Shown: in pieces, positions 1 to 9,605 of the stretch
How the letters are laid out: each line of letters opens with the position of its first letter
Numbering within the stretch: the first letter of the stretch is position 1
Origin: an uncultured Clostridium sp.
Lineage (GTDB): Bacteria > Bacillota > Clostridia > TANB77 > CAG-508
Direction of reading: 5' to 3'
Assembly (NCBI GenBank): GCA_946499885.1
Contig: CAMMTN010000018.1
Coordinates: forward strand, 1-35,858
Length of the DNA stretch: 35,858 nucleotides
Notes under the pieces: generated by a model
What the model saw: the letters and a program-made list of their open reading frames with translations, nothing else
Told to the model about the DNA's origin: nothing
Databases searched by the model: none
Program-made: the position numbers and the translations under genes

Positions 1-72
1 ACTGAGGCAGAAAACTTTCAAAGTTTTCCACCCCAACTATTGACATTGAGCCATAACTATATATCTATTCAT

Positions 73-173
73 TTGTTCACACAGTTTTTATTGATATATA
101 AAGCTTTTTCCTTATTTGTCCACAAGATTTAATTTATGTGGACAAATCGTGGACATTTGTCCACCGTGGACAA
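73..173. promoter_or_regulatory. Cluster of DnaA-box-like sequences downstream of secA
   Basis: Two exact TTGTCCACA sequences face each other (116-124 plus, 137-145 minus), each one mismatch from the Firmicute DnaA box TTATCCACA. Near copies are at 73-81 (TTGTTCACA), 148-156 (minus), 157-165 and 165-173 (minus). They form two dyads, 114-147 with 11-bp arms and 156-174 with 9-bp arms. A DnaA-binding cluster (origin or titration site) is the inference; a paired-hairpin transcription end for secA is the alternative. The rest of 1-219 holds only a short palindrome at 11-27 and no gene that I can support. Confidence 0.4.
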
Positions 174-219
174 AATTTTCAATTTTCGAGTTTTTATAAA
201 TCCTTATTTTTCAAGGGTT

Positions 220-2964
220 CTAAGCATTTTTACCACAACAGTTTTTGTATTTCTTCCCACTTCCACAAGGACACATTTCATTACGGCCTATTTTTTGCTC
301 AGTATTTACTATAGGTGTATGATTTCTTTCGCCAGATGGTGCATTTCCTTTTAAAGAAATTGTTTCATCTTCAAAACCTTCTCCTGTTATTTTTACAGAT
401 TCTTGTCTACTAGGTGCTCCTTCTCTTTTACGTGCATTCATAAGAATTTTAACTACGTTTAATTGAATGTCTGCTATCATTTGATCAAACATTTCAAATC
501 CTTCAATTCTATATTGAACAACTGGATCTTTTTGTCCATATGCACGAAGTCCTATACCATCTTTTAATTCATCCATTGCATCTATATGGTCCATCCATCT
601 TTCATCAACTATTTTTAGCATTACAACTCTTTCAAGTTCTCTTAAAGTTTTTTCACCGAAGTCTTTTTCTTTCTCTTCATATTTGTTATGAGCTTTTTCT
701 TCTACTTCTGCTATTACCTTATTGCTATCTACTTTTGCTTCTTCAAGAGCTTTTACATCATTAATTCCAAATGTTGTAGTTAATTCTTGAATTAATGCTT
801 CTTTGTTTACGCCTTCTTCTGTAACATATGCATTAACTGTTTCTGTAACAACATTATCTACTATTTTGCCGATACTTTCTTTTAAGTTTTCACCATCAAG
901 AACTTCTCTTCTTTGTTTGTAGATAATTTCTCTTTGAGTATTCATAACATCATCATATTGAAGTACATTCTTTCTTATTGTAAAGTTACGTCCTTCAACT
1001 TTCTTTTGAGCATTTTCAACAGCTTTAGAAATCATTTTTGCTTCGATTGGCATATTTTCATCTGCACCTAAAGTATTAAATACTCTAGTAATCATGTCTC
1101 CACCAAAGATTTTCATTAAATCATCATCAAGTCCAATATAGAATCTTGATTCACCTGGATCTCCTTGACGTCCACTACGTCCTCTTAACTGGTTATCAAT
1201 TCTTCTTGATTCATGTCTTTCTGTACCAATTATTTTTAATCCACCAACAGCTAAAACTTTTTCTTTTTCTTCTTTAATTTCTTTATCAAATTTTTCTTCT
1301 AACTCTTTATATTTCTTTCTAGCATATAATATTTCCTCATTATCAGTTTCATTAAATGCAGTAGATTGTTCTATTTGCTCTGGAGTATATCTTAATCTCT
1401 TCATTTCTTGTTTTGCTAAGAATTCGCTATTTCCTCCAAGCATAATATCTGTACCACGACCAGCCATGTTAGTAGCTATTGTAACAGCGCCGAACTTACC
1501 AGCTTGTGCAACTATAGCTGCTTCTTTTTCATGAGATTTAGCATTTAATACTTCATGCTTAATTCCTTCTTTATCAAGCATTTTGCTTAGTTTTTCTGAT
1601 TTTTCAATTGATACTGTACCTACTAAAACTGGTTGTCCTTTTTTGTGGCTTTCTTTTATATCTTCAATAACTGCTCTAAATTTAGCATTTTCATTTTTAT
1701 ATATTATATCTGGATTATCTTTTCTTATCATAGGCTTATTTGTTGGTATTTCTACAACATCTAACTTGTATATTTCTTCGAACTCATCTTCTTCTGTCAT
1801 AGCTGTACCAGTCATACCAGATAATTTATCATACATTCTAAAATAATTTTGGAATGTAATTGTAGCTAAAGTTTTAGATTCATCAGCTATTTTTACATGT
1901 TCTTTTGCTTCAATAGCTTGATGTAAACCATTGTTGTATCTTCTTCCATACATGATACGTCCTGTAAATTCATCAACTATTAAAACTTCTCCATCCTTTA
2001 CAATGTAATCTATATCCTTTTTCATAATTCCATGAGCACGCAAAGCTTGATTTACATTATGAACTAATTCAGAGTTTTCAATATCATTAAAGTTCTCTAA
2101 ACCAAATTCTTCTTCTGCTTTTTTTATACCTTTTTGTGTTAACGAAGCAGATTTTGCTTTTAAGTCAACTATGTAATCATATTTTTCATTATCTTCTGCT
2201 TGTTCAAAGTCTTTAACATCTTCCTCAACAATAACTTTTGCAGATAGTTTTCTTACAAAGTTATCAGCTTTTTTATAAAGGTCAGAAGATTGTGCTCCTC
2301 TACCAGAAATAATAAGTGGTGTACGAGCTTCATCTATTAAAATACTATCAATCTCATCCACGATTGCATAATTTAATTTTCTTTGAACTAATTGTTCTTT
2401 GTATATAACCATATTATCTCTTAAATAATCAAATCCAAATTCATTATTTGTTCCATATGTTACATCACAAGCATATGCTTTTTGTTTTTCTTGTGGATTC
2501 ATTCCAGCTATAGCTAAGCCTACTGTTAGTCCTAAGAATTTATATACTTTACCCATCCATTCACTATCTCTTTTAGCTAGGTAATCGTTTACTGTAATTA
2601 CATGAACTCCTTTTCCTGTAAGAGCATTTAAATATACAGGCAATGTTGCAACTAATGTTTTACCTTCACCAGTTTTCATCTCTGCAATTCTACCTTGGTG
2701 TAATATAATTCCACCTATTAATTGTACATCAAAATGTCTCATTCCTAAAACTCTTTTTGCAGCTTCTCTCATTACTGCAAAAGCTTCTGGTAATAAATTA
2801 TCTAAAGTTTCACCTTTTTCTAGTCTTGCTTTAAATTCATCTGTCTTTCCTCTTAATTCTTTATCAGATAATTTTTGCATATCTGGCTCTAATTCATTAA
2901 TTTTCTTTACTAATGGCTGAACTCTTTTTACTTCTTTTTCACTATATGTTTTAAATAATCCCAT
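220..2964 (-). CDS. secA: Preprotein translocase ATPase SecA
   Basis: SecA is the peripheral membrane ATPase that drives unfolded preproteins through SecYEG. The 914-residue product is of normal length for a clostridial SecA. Walker A is MKTGEGKT near residues 96-103. The DEAD-like motif [16 protein letters not shown] is near 203, followed by the preprotein cross-linking domain and the second helicase half ([19 protein letters not shown]). The C-terminal zinc-binding SEC-C motif, [13 protein letters not shown], is intact, so the usual SecB/ribosome-contact tail is present. A GGAAGG ribosome site lies 10-12 nt before the ATG. The gene is monocistronic on the minus strand with its own promoter at 3005-3033. 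The motifs leave little doubt. Confidence 0.98.
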   Translation of the reverse strand: MGLFKTYSEKEVKRVQPLVKKINELEPDMQKLSDKELRGKTDEFKARLEKGETLDNLLPEAFAVMREAAKRVLGMRHFDVQLIGGIILHQGRIAEMKTGEGKTLVATLPVYLNALTGKGVHVITVNDYLAKRDSEWMGKVYKFLGLTVGLAIAGMNPQEKQKAYACDVTYGTNNEFGFDYLRDNMVIYKEQLVQRKLNYAIVDEIDSILIDEARTPLIISGRGAQSSDLYKKADNFVRKLSAKVIVEEDVKDFEQAEDNEKYDYIVDLKAKSASLTQKGIKKAEEEFGLENFNDIENSELVHNVNQALRAHGIMKKDIDYIVKDGEVLIVDEFTGRIMYGRRYNNGLHQAIEAKEHVKIADESKTLATITFQNYFRMYDKLSGMTGTAMTEEDEFEEIYKLDVVEIPTNKPMIRKDNPDIIYKNENAKFRAVIEDIKESHKKGQPVLVGTVSIEKSEKLSKMLDKEGIKHEVLNAKSHEKEAAIVAQAGKFGAVTIATNMAGRGTDIMLGGNSEFLAKQEMKRLRYTPEQIEQSTAFNETDNEEILYARKKYKELEEKFDKEIKEEKEKVLAVGGLKIIGTERHESRRIDNQLRGRSGRQGDPGESRFYIGLDDDLMKIFGGDMITRVFNTLGADENMPIEAKMISKAVENAQKKVEGRNFTIRKNVLQYDDVMNTQREIIYKQRREVLDGENLKESIGKIVDNVVTETVNAYVTEEGVNKEALIQELTTTFGINDVKALEEAKVDSNKVIAEVEEKAHNKYEEKEKDFGEKTLRELERVVMLKIVDERWMDHIDAMDELKDGIGLRAYGQKDPVVQYRIEGFEMFDQMIADIQLNVVKILMNARKREGAPSRQESVKITGEGFEDETISLKGNAPSGERNHTPIVNTEQKIGRNEMCPCGSGKKYKNCCGKNA

Positions 2965-3004
2965 TGTTTTTCTTCCTTCCTACTGTTTATTAAATTTCCA
3001 TCAT

Positions 3005-3033
3005 ACTATATCACTTTTTTAAAAAAATCGCAA
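3005..3033 (-). promoter_or_regulatory. Predicted secA promoter
   Basis: Minus-strand TTGCGA (3028-3033) and TATAGT (3005-3010) are separated by exactly 17 bp, a good sigma-A promoter about 40 bp before the secA start. The rest of 2965-3122 is A/T-rich and shows no gene. Confidence 0.6.
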
Positions 3034-3122
3034 CCTGTTTTATCTATTTTTTAAATCATTTATTCATATTTAACTCAATTTCATCATACTTTTTAATATA
3101 TCTTATTTAATAGGTGGTATAT

Positions 3123-3666
3123 ATGTTTATTTTTAATTTAAAAATTAATGGAAACAGAACTTACAAAATATTTATGGGAATATTATGCGTTATAGTTCTA
3201 CTTCTTACTGTGTTTATATGTTATAAAGTTATTTTTAATAATTTCTTTAAAACAAATGATAAATATTTAGCAAATAGCACATTTACACTTACTACTCGGA
3301 AACTATACAAATGTCCTTCAAAATGTTCATAATGATATAGATAAATATGTAGGACAAAAAATAAAATTTACTGGGTATGTGTATAGAATGTATGATTTTA
3401 ATACAGAGCAATTTGTTTTGGCAAGAGATATGATAGTTTCATCCGACTTTCAAACAGTTGTAGTTGGCTTTTTATGCCATTCAAAAATAGCTAGTAATTT
3501 TGAAGATGGAACTTGGGTAGAAATTGAGGGAACAATAACAAAAGGGGATTATTATGGAGTAATGCCTATAATTGAAATAGAAAAAATAAATACAGTAGTA
3601 GAGCCAACAGATGAATATGTGTATCCTCCAGATGATAGTTTTGTAACTACTTCTACTGTGATTTAA
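3123..3666 (+). CDS. TIGR03943/DUF1980-type membrane-anchored protein, needs +1 frameshift
   Basis: Two reading frames together give one ordinary protein of about 180 residues. The first frame (ATG 3123, AGGTGG ribosome site at 3112-3117) encodes a short basic N-terminus, one membrane helix (about residues 14-34) and a short spacer. The second frame, from 3298, continues with GNYTNVLQNVHNDIDKY, then GYVYRMYDF, FVLARDMIVSS and WVEIEGTITKGDYYG. These are typical of the C-terminal domain of the TIGR03943 family, whose role is unknown (often next to metal-permease genes). Without the shift the first frame stops at 3332 after 69 residues. The junction reads ACT ACT C GGA AAC, so the zero frame meets CGG-A; the total length is a multiple of three plus one. 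A frameshift pseudogene or a sequencing error is the alternative. The gene converges on the minus-strand ABC operon across a shared terminator. Confidence 0.7.
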
Positions 3667-3677
3667 AAGAAAATGCA

Positions 3678-3750
3678 TTTAGGGAAGGAGCAAAAAAACA
3701 GCATTAGCATATAAAATTTTAAAATGCTGTTTTTTTGCTCCTTCCCTAAA
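3678..3750. terminator. Bidirectional terminator, 28-bp perfect inverted repeat
   Basis: Arms 3678-3705 and 3723-3750 are perfect complements with a 17-nt loop. Each arm contains an A7/T7 run next to an inner CAGCATT stem, so on either strand the inner hairpin is followed by seven U. It serves the converging genes ending at 3666 (plus) and 3757 (minus). The outer extension beyond the U run is unusual. Confidence 0.85.
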
Positions 3751-3756
3751 AACAAC

Positions 3757-6345
3757 TTATATTCCTTCTTTTCTTAATACTTCCATTAAATCATCTACAA
3801 AAATTTTCTTCTTTAAATAAAGTGTAGATATAATGGTAATTATAGCTATTCCTAAAGTACTTACTATTATTGAAGTCCATGGAATTTCAAAAGCATACCA
3901 CGTAAAATCAATGTTTAAGAAATATAATACATATGATGCTAAAGCACCTATCGATGTTCCTAGTATTAAAGCAAGCACACAACATATTGCATTTTCTAAA
4001 AATATCATTTTATTTATTTGCTTTTCTTCCATTCCTATTGTTATTAGTCTTACTACCTCCCTTTTTCTAGTTTCTAATGAACTATTTATAGCATTATACA
4101 TATTAATAATTCCTACTAAAGTAATTATTCCTATAAAGCTATAAATAAATATATTTATTAGTAAATTTAATTTAATTGCATCTTCATTTCCTTCATAACT
4201 TCTTCCTTCTATAAATTCTTCGCTTTCTGCAGAATCTGAGGTTAAATTATATTTTTCTTTTAATTGTTGTACTAAAGCATCCGCTTCTTCTATGTCTTTA
4301 ACCCAAAGAGAAATATAATCCACATTAAATTCTCTTTTGCTTTCTTCAAGTCCATTTATTCTATCATATATCTTATCTGCTATTCCTTTATTTACAACAA
4401 TTAAAGTATTTGAGCTTCTTGAAGTTAAATTAGGAACAATATTTGTAACTTTTTTTATTTTAATATTAGTATTTTTTTCTAAAATATCGTACGAACTATT
4501 TCCTATTGTTAGAAAATCCCCATCTTCATAATTAGTAAATTTAATGCTGTTATAATATTTAGTCTTTATATTTGAATAATCCATTAAAATACATTCATCA
4601 TCTTCTAACTTATCCACTCCGATTTTTTGAAGATAATTATCTAAAGCACTTTTATTTAATTCAACTACACCAACTTGCAAGCAACTTACATCTAATACTT
4701 CTTCATAATTCTCTGTATATAAAGCTTGAAAATGTGGGTATAATTTATAATCTCCTCCATATATTTTCTTTCCTAATTCTTTTTCTTCATCACTTATTTT
4801 TTCTATGGGTACTAATAAGTTTTGGGTAGTGGCATAATTCAAAATAATTTTGTCTGCGATATTTGCATTTTGTATATCATCAATTATTTTCTCTGATAAA
4901 TCTCCATATTTATCTATTCTATAATATAAACTTATCTCATAATTATATTCTGCTCTATAAGCATTTTCTACAATATTAGTAATATAGTAATTACTTACTA
5001 TAATTAATGTAATGCTTATAACTAAAGACATTATTATAGCAGTGTACCTTGATTTATATCTTTCTATATTTTTAAATGCTAACTTTCTTTCTATATTTTT
5101 CTCATCTTTACTTTTTTTCTTGTGCTTTCTTTTATTTATATGTACATATTCCCTATTTTGTTTTATCAAACTAATAGCTTGCGTTCTAGATATCTTCTTA
5201 ATAGGAACTACTGATGATAAGTATGTTGCTAAAACTATAATTATTATAGAAAATCCTAATGTGCTAAATGGAATTGCTACATTCATTTCTTCTTTTACCT
5301 GAAAAATTCTTAAGAAACCATCATTAGACGTAGATAAATCTGGAAATATGTTATTTACAACGGTTATTAGTAAGCAGTCTAAGCCAATTCCTATTAATAC
5401 TCCAAGTGGAATTACAATAAGTAAAATAATAAATAATTCTGCTCTAATACTTCTTCGCATTTGTTTTGATGTTGTTCCTATTGATTTTAATATTCCAAAA
5501 TACTTTTTTCTTTCTATTATACTAATATTCACAACAGAATAAATAAATATCATAGAGCTTATTACTACTATTCCTATAAAGATTCCTTCTACGGCGTATA
5601 TCCCTTTTTGAAAACTAGATACATAATCTAATACTCCTTCATATTCTAACAAATCTTCATTATATCTAGTCATATTTTCTAAAGAAGAACCATTTTGATT
5701 TCTATATGTACTTAATTGATAATATATGTCAAAATAATCGTCATATATTTGTTTAATATTATTACTTAAAACTGTAATATCTACTGTATCACTATTTTTT
5801 AGTTCTGCTCTATCTAGTAAAGTTACAACCTGAAATGAGTCTATAAAATCACTATACAAAATAGTTCCTACTACTATATATTCCTTATTCTCACCATTTT
5901 CAAGGGTTTGAATTAATTTATCACCTATTTTATAGTCACCGTTCATGCAAACTACTTCAGTAGAATTTTCTGGAAGTCTACCTTGCATTAAGTTATTCTT
6001 TATTAAATTTTTCATGGCGTTTTCGTCAAATCCAATAATAGTATATTTTAAATTTCTGTCTTTATCTATACTTTTAGCACTTCCCATCTCATACATTACA
6101 GAAATTTCTTTTACATTACTATGTTTTTCTATAGTACATGCTTCTTCATAAGTTATTCCATTATATGATACTTCCCAATTACTATTATTTCTTTCTACTG
6201 TAATTCTATATTCTTTGTAACTATCAAGAAATAACAAAATAGTTGTAATAAGAATTGTAGATATCAGAATACATAAAGATATAATAAAAGTTCTTTTTTT
6301 ATTATTTTTCAAATAATTTATTGCTAATTTTAAAGCTACTCCCAT
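3757..6345 (-). CDS. FtsX-like ABC transporter permease (862 aa)
   Basis: Membrane subunit of an ATP-driven exporter. The protein has an N-terminal membrane helix (about 18-40), a large extracellular segment, three helices near 250-380 with the FtsX-type phrase ILKSIGTTSKQMRRSI, a second extracellular segment of about 270 residues, and three C-terminal helices with VRLITIGMEEKQINKMI. This is the duplicated-FtsX arrangement seen in MacB/Vex/YknZ-like peptide or lipid exporters. It starts 21 bp after the ATPase gene on the same strand, so the two form one operon. The substrate cannot be read from the sequence. An antimicrobial peptide is plausible because a two-component system lies just upstream, but this is inference. 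Confidence 0.9.
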   Translation of the reverse strand: MGVALKLAINYLKNNKKRTFIISLCILISTILITTILLFLDSYKEYRITVERNNSNWEVSYNGITYEEACTIEKHSNVKEISVMYEMGSAKSIDKDRNLKYTIIGFDENAMKNLIKNNLMQGRLPENSTEVVCMNGDYKIGDKLIQTLENGENKEYIVVGTILYSDFIDSFQVVTLLDRAELKNSDTVDITVLSNNIKQIYDDYFDIYYQLSTYRNQNGSSLENMTRYNEDLLEYEGVLDYVSSFQKGIYAVEGIFIGIVVISSMIFIYSVVNISIIERKKYFGILKSIGTTSKQMRRSIRAELFIILLIVIPLGVLIGIGLDCLLITVVNNIFPDLSTSNDGFLRIFQVKEEMNVAIPFSTLGFSIIIIVLATYLSSVVPIKKISRTQAISLIKQNREYVHINKRKHKKKSKDEKNIERKLAFKNIERYKSRYTAIIMSLVISITLIIVSNYYITNIVENAYRAEYNYEISLYYRIDKYGDLSEKIIDDIQNANIADKIILNYATTQNLLVPIEKISDEEKELGKKIYGGDYKLYPHFQALYTENYEEVLDVSCLQVGVVELNKSALDNYLQKIGVDKLEDDECILMDYSNIKTKYYNSIKFTNYEDGDFLTIGNSSYDILEKNTNIKIKKVTNIVPNLTSRSSNTLIVVNKGIADKIYDRINGLEESKREFNVDYISLWVKDIEEADALVQQLKEKYNLTSDSAESEEFIEGRSYEGNEDAIKLNLLINIFIYSFIGIITLVGIINMYNAINSSLETRKREVVRLITIGMEEKQINKMIFLENAICCVLALILGTSIGALASYVLYFLNIDFTWYAFEIPWTSIIVSTLGIAIITIISTLYLKKKIFVDDLMEVLRKEGI

Positions 6346-6366
6346 TCAATTCCCCTCTTTTCCGTT

Positions 6367-7047
6367 CTAGATATTCTTATCATTCTTTATTATTTTGCCA
6401 TCCCTAATTTCAATTATTCTATCTGCTTGTAAAGCAATTCTTTCATCATGAGTAACCATTAGCAAGGTCTGTTTATATGTTTTATTATAATACTTAAATA
6501 TGTCTACAATTTCTTTTGAAGATTTACTATCTAGATTTCCTGTTGGCTCATCTGCTAAAACAATAGCAGGCTCATTTATTAAAGCTCTACCAATAGAAAC
6601 TCTTTGCTCCTCCCCACCTGATAATTCTGATGGTAATGCTGTTCTTCTGTTTTCTAATCCAAGAAGATTAATTAACTTATTTAATTTTTCTTTATTTATG
6701 TGTTTATTATCTAACAAAATTGGTAAAGTTATATTATCTTCTACATCTAATGTAGGAATTAAATTATAGAATTGATATACAATTCCAATATTTCTCCTTC
6801 TAAAAATTGTTAACTTGTCCTTTTTTAGAGATGAAATATCAGTTCCATTAATATATACTTTTCCTTTTGAAGCTTTATCAATTCCACCTAAAATATGAAG
6901 AAGCGTAGATTTGCCACTACCAGATGCACCAACTATTGCTACAAATTCTCCTTGATTTATTGTAAAAGAAACATCATTTAATGCATATAGCTTTTTATCT
7001 CCATTTGCATATTCTTTTATTATATTTTGAGCTTTTAAAATTTCCAT
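6367..7047 (-). CDS. ABC transporter ATP-binding protein (LolD/MacB type)
   Basis: ATPase partner of the permease just downstream. The 226 residues contain Walker A GASGSGKST (about 40-48), the Q-loop, the signature LSGGEEQRVSIGRAL, Walker B IVLADEPTGNLDS and the H-loop MVTHDE. This places it in the MacB/LolD/BceA class of exporter ATPases. A strong ribosome site (AAGGAGGAT) precedes the ATG at 7047. Its promoter region carries an exact tandem 11-bp repeat, a likely response-regulator site (7069-7103). The cognate two-component genes are probably those at 7820-9605, from which it is separated by one opposite-strand gene. Confidence 0.95.
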   Translation of the reverse strand: MEILKAQNIIKEYANGDKKLYALNDVSFTINQGEFVAIVGASGSGKSTLLHILGGIDKASKGKVYINGTDISSLKKDKLTIFRRRNIGIVYQFYNLIPTLDVEDNITLPILLDNKHINKEKLNKLINLLGLENRRTALPSELSGGEEQRVSIGRALINEPAIVLADEPTGNLDSKSSKEIVDIFKYYNKTYKQTLLMVTHDERIALQADRIIEIRDGKIIKNDKNI

Positions 7048-7068
7048 AGTTATCCTCCTTTTGTATCT

Positions 7069-7103
7069 ATTATATATCTACAAAATGACTTTAAAATGAC
7101 TTT
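7069..7103 (-). promoter_or_regulatory. Promoter and tandem 11-bp repeat operator of the ABC operon
   Basis: On the minus strand a TATAAT -10 box (7069-7074) has no good -35 hexamer. In its place two exact copies of AAAATGACTTT (plus-strand sense, 7082-7092 and 7093-7103) stand head to tail. OmpR/PhoB-family regulators typically bind 10-11-bp direct repeats over a weak -35. The regulator at 8925-9605 is the natural candidate. Confidence 0.6.
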
Positions 7104-7159
7104 TGATAAAAATAATAGCAATTTATTAAAATAATCTAATTAGAAATATTTGGCATTTT

Positions 7160-7211
7160 TTGACTTTATGTAAAATATTTGTTATAATAGAATATGTTAC
7201 CAAAATGGTAA
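7160..7211 (+). promoter_or_regulatory. Promoter with TTACCA-N3-TGGTAA dyad
   Basis: TTGACT (7160-7165), a 17-bp spacer and TATAAT (7183-7188) form a near-consensus promoter. A perfect 15-bp dyad at 7197-7211 begins at about +2. The gene at 19034 has a similar dyad in the same place, which suggests a shared repressor. Confidence 0.65.
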
Positions 7212-7235
7212 AATTATTTAAAGGAGTAGATTTTA

Positions 7236-7757
7236 ATGACTATTGAAGATTTTCGGGAAAACTTAAAAAAAGAAATTTATCCTTATGGCATTCGAAAAAT
7301 TTTCGAAATAGAAACACAAAAAATGTTAGAAGGTATATTGGAAATAGTCCAAAAAGTTTGTGGAGGTTCACGTCTCCAACTTTCAGTAGATGAATATTTG
7401 AAAACGCGTATAACAATTTTTTCAACAGAAGAATATATACCGGAGAACTATGAAATCTTGTGCATGAGGTGCGGAGAACAAGAATCTGATTTTACTATTT
7501 TGGGTCATCGCTGCAAATTTCATTTTTTAAGTGATTTGTTCCGCTTAAAAGAATGGAGTTTTAAGTTACCAAAAGAAGATTCGTTGGATACATTTACATC
7601 CAGTCAAAAAAGATTTCAGTATTATCAAGAACTGTGGATTGCAGTTTATTTGGTTTCATTTTTTAAAGAACATCATATCGAAACCGAAATAACTTACGAT
7701 AAGGGTAATGGAATTACTTTTTTAGATTTGAAAATCACTCCTGCATGGTTTTTGTAA
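7236..7757 (+). CDS. Unknown 173-aa protein in a self-contained cassette
   Basis: I do not recognise this family. The product is soluble and mixed alpha/beta, with no signal peptide or membrane helix. A CxxC-like pair (LCMRCGEQ) and a later HRCKFH could bind metal, but that is weak. The start is supported by AAGGAG 10 nt upstream, by a near-consensus promoter, and by a strong terminator right after the stop. Codon use is richer in G+C than the neighbours (CGG, CCG, ACG, CGC all occur). The gene sits on the opposite strand between a two-component system and its probable ABC target, which looks like an insertion. Its organisation matches the small genes at 19034 and 19447, although the proteins are not obviously related. 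Confidence 0.75.
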   Translation: MTIEDFRENLKKEIYPYGIRKIFEIETQKMLEGILEIVQKVCGGSRLQLSVDEYLKTRITIFSTEEYIPENYEILCMRCGEQESDFTILGHRCKFHFLSDLFRLKEWSFKLPKEDSLDTFTSSQKRFQYYQELWIAVYLVSFFKEHHIETEITYDKGNGITFLDLKITPAWFL

Positions 7758-7763
7758 CTATGC

Positions 7764-7798
7764 AATGTAATGAGGCTCTGAATGAGCCTCATTACATT
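7764..7798 (+). terminator. Rho-independent terminator
   Basis: A 15-bp perfect stem (7764-7778 with 7784-7798), a 5-nt loop and a following T run end the plus-strand gene. It also separates that gene from the convergent kinase gene ending at 7820. Confidence 0.9.
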
Positions 7799-7819
7799 TT
7801 TTCTAGATTATATAAATAT

Positions 7820-8941
7820 TTAATTATATAATTTAATTATAAATTTCGTTTCTTTATTTTCTTCACTTTCTACTAAAATCTCCCCATTATGACTTTCTAT
7901 AATACTTTTTGCAAGTGATAATCCTATACCAAAGCTATTGCTGCTTGAATTCTTGCCTTTATAAAACTTATCAAAAATTTTAGGCAAATCTTCTTTTGAT
8001 ATTCCAGTTCCTTTATCCTTTATTTGTATTTCTGTATACAATGGATTTTTTATACATTCTATTTCTATTTTAGAATTTTCTTTTGAATGTTCTATGCAAT
8101 TCTTTAATATATTTTCAACGGCTTCCATCATCCACTTTTTATCTATATAAACATTAATATCTTCATTTACATTGATAATTAAACTTTGATTTTTTTGCTC
8201 TATAAAAATGTTCATATTCTTTTGAATTGTGCTAAACAATTCTTTTATATCTACCTGTTCTTGCTTCATAGTAATTGTTTTAGTATCCAATTGCGCCATC
8301 TTTAATAAATTATCTATAAGCCAATTAATTTGATTTAATTGCCTTGAAATCTCAAATATAAATTTTTTTGTGTCATTATCTAAATTGTCCTCATTTTCAA
8401 TTATAGCATCTGTCATCGCTGTTATTGCCATAAGAGGAGTTCTAATTTGGTGTGATATATCTGCTAAATAATTAGAAAGAGTTTCTCTATCCCTTGCTAA
8501 ATTTTCAGATTTTTCTTTTAATTCTAATACAATTTTATATATCTCACTTTTTAAATTGCTAAATTCACTTTCAGAAATATTTTGTATATCTACATTATAA
8601 TTTTTTTGATAAAGTTCTTGCAGATATTTTCTCATATTTTTTACTTCTTTTTCATTATTATTTAGTGAAAATAAATAATATATTGTAATTAAAAATAGTG
8701 TTAAAATATTTGTACCTATTAATATGTAAATGTATTTATATATTTTATTATTAATTTCGTTTATAGCAAAACTCTGTTTTAAGGTTTCTACTTCATATTT
8801 ATTTATAATACTTTTCTTTTCATTATTAGAAATTAGCATCATGCTACTAATAATTATTATATTTACTATTAGTATTGTTAATATTGATAATATTAAATAT
8901 TTCTTGATATTTTTATTTTTTAAACTATTTATTATTAGCAT
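7820..8941 (-). CDS. Sensor histidine kinase
   Basis: Membrane sensor of a two-component pair. Membrane helices near 14-37 and 68-92 flank an extracellular segment of about 30 residues. The DHp H-box DISHQIRTPL places the phospho-accepting His at about 164. The ATPase domain has the N-box (ENILKNCIEH), G1 (IKDKGTGI), the F-box (FDKFYKG) and G2 (FGIGLSLAKSI). The start overlaps the response-regulator gene by 17 bp, so the two are translationally coupled. The short extracellular loop suggests that it senses a small ligand or the state of a partner transporter. The ABC exporter at 3757-7047 is the likely target (inference from position and from the tandem repeat in its promoter). Confidence 0.93.
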   Translation of the reverse strand: MLIINSLKNKNIKKYLILSILTILIVNIIIISSMMLISNNEKKSIINKYEVETLKQSFAINEINNKIYKYIYILIGTNILTLFLITIYYLFSLNNNEKEVKNMRKYLQELYQKNYNVDIQNISESEFSNLKSEIYKIVLELKEKSENLARDRETLSNYLADISHQIRTPLMAITAMTDAIIENEDNLDNDTKKFIFEISRQLNQINWLIDNLLKMAQLDTKTITMKQEQVDIKELFSTIQKNMNIFIEQKNQSLIINVNEDINVYIDKKWMMEAVENILKNCIEHSKENSKIEIECIKNPLYTEIQIKDKGTGISKEDLPKIFDKFYKGKNSSSNSFGIGLSLAKSIIESHNGEILVESEENKETKFIIKLYN

Positions 8942-9605
8942 TTTCTATTTTATATCCTATTCCTTTTATTGTTTTAATAATTTTTGGATTATTTATATCA
9001 TCTTCTATTTTTTTACGTAATCTTTTTATATATACGGTAAGAGAATTATCATTAATAAAGTTTCCTCTTACATCACAAGCAAGATTTAATAGTTTTTCTC
9101 TCGTAACAATGCAGCCTCTTGAATTTAATAAAGTATTTAAAATTCTCCACTCTAAACTTGTAAGCATAACCTCTTTATTATTTTTATATACAATCATTTT
9201 ATCTAAATTAAATGTTACATTATTTATCTCTACTATATTTTCGACTTGATTATATTTTCTAAGAGCATTATTTATCCTTGCAATTAATTCTCCAATTCTA
9301 AAAGGTTTTACAATATAGTCATCAGCACCTAAATTAAATCCTTTAACTATATCGCTTTCTTTATCTTTTGCAGTTAAGAGTATCACAGGAATATCTAAAT
9401 TTTCTTTTATATATTTACAAAATTCCATTCCATCTCCATCAGGTAGCATTATATCTAGTATTATTAGATTAAATTTATTATTTTTAAGTTCTTTTGTAGC
9501 ATCTTCTAAATTTTGATTTACAACAACAATATATTTTTCTTTTTCCAATGAGAATTTTAGTCCATCTGCTATAGGCTTATTATCTTCAATAATTAGTATT
9601 TTCAT
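8925..9605 (-). CDS. OmpR/PhoB-family response regulator
   Basis: DNA-binding partner of the kinase encoded downstream. The 226 residues form a receiver domain with acidic pocket IIEDN, phospho-acceptor Asp at about 51 (LIILDIMLPDGDG) and the conserved Lys in YIVKPF. A winged-helix domain follows, with the family phrases LTSLEWRIL and LTVYIKRLRKKIEDD. AGGAG stands about 9 nt before its ATG. A 14-codon ORF upstream ends in the overlap ATGA with this start. The protein is expected to bind 10-11-bp direct repeats such as those at 7082-7103. Confidence 0.95.
   Translation of the reverse strand: MKILIIEDNKPIADGLKFSLEKEKYIVVVNQNLEDATKELKNNKFNLIILDIMLPDGDGMEFCKYIKENLDIPVILLTAKDKESDIVKGFNLGADDYIVKPFRIGELIARINNALRKYNQVENIVEINNVTFNLDKMIVYKNNKEVMLTSLEWRILNTLLNSRGCIVTREKLLNLACDVRGNFINDNSLTVYIKRLRKKIEDDINNPKIIKTIKGIGYKIENANNK

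Noticed and set aside
136-354. 72-codon plus-strand open frame at the left end
   Set aside because: It overlaps the end of secA in antisense and lacks a ribosome site.
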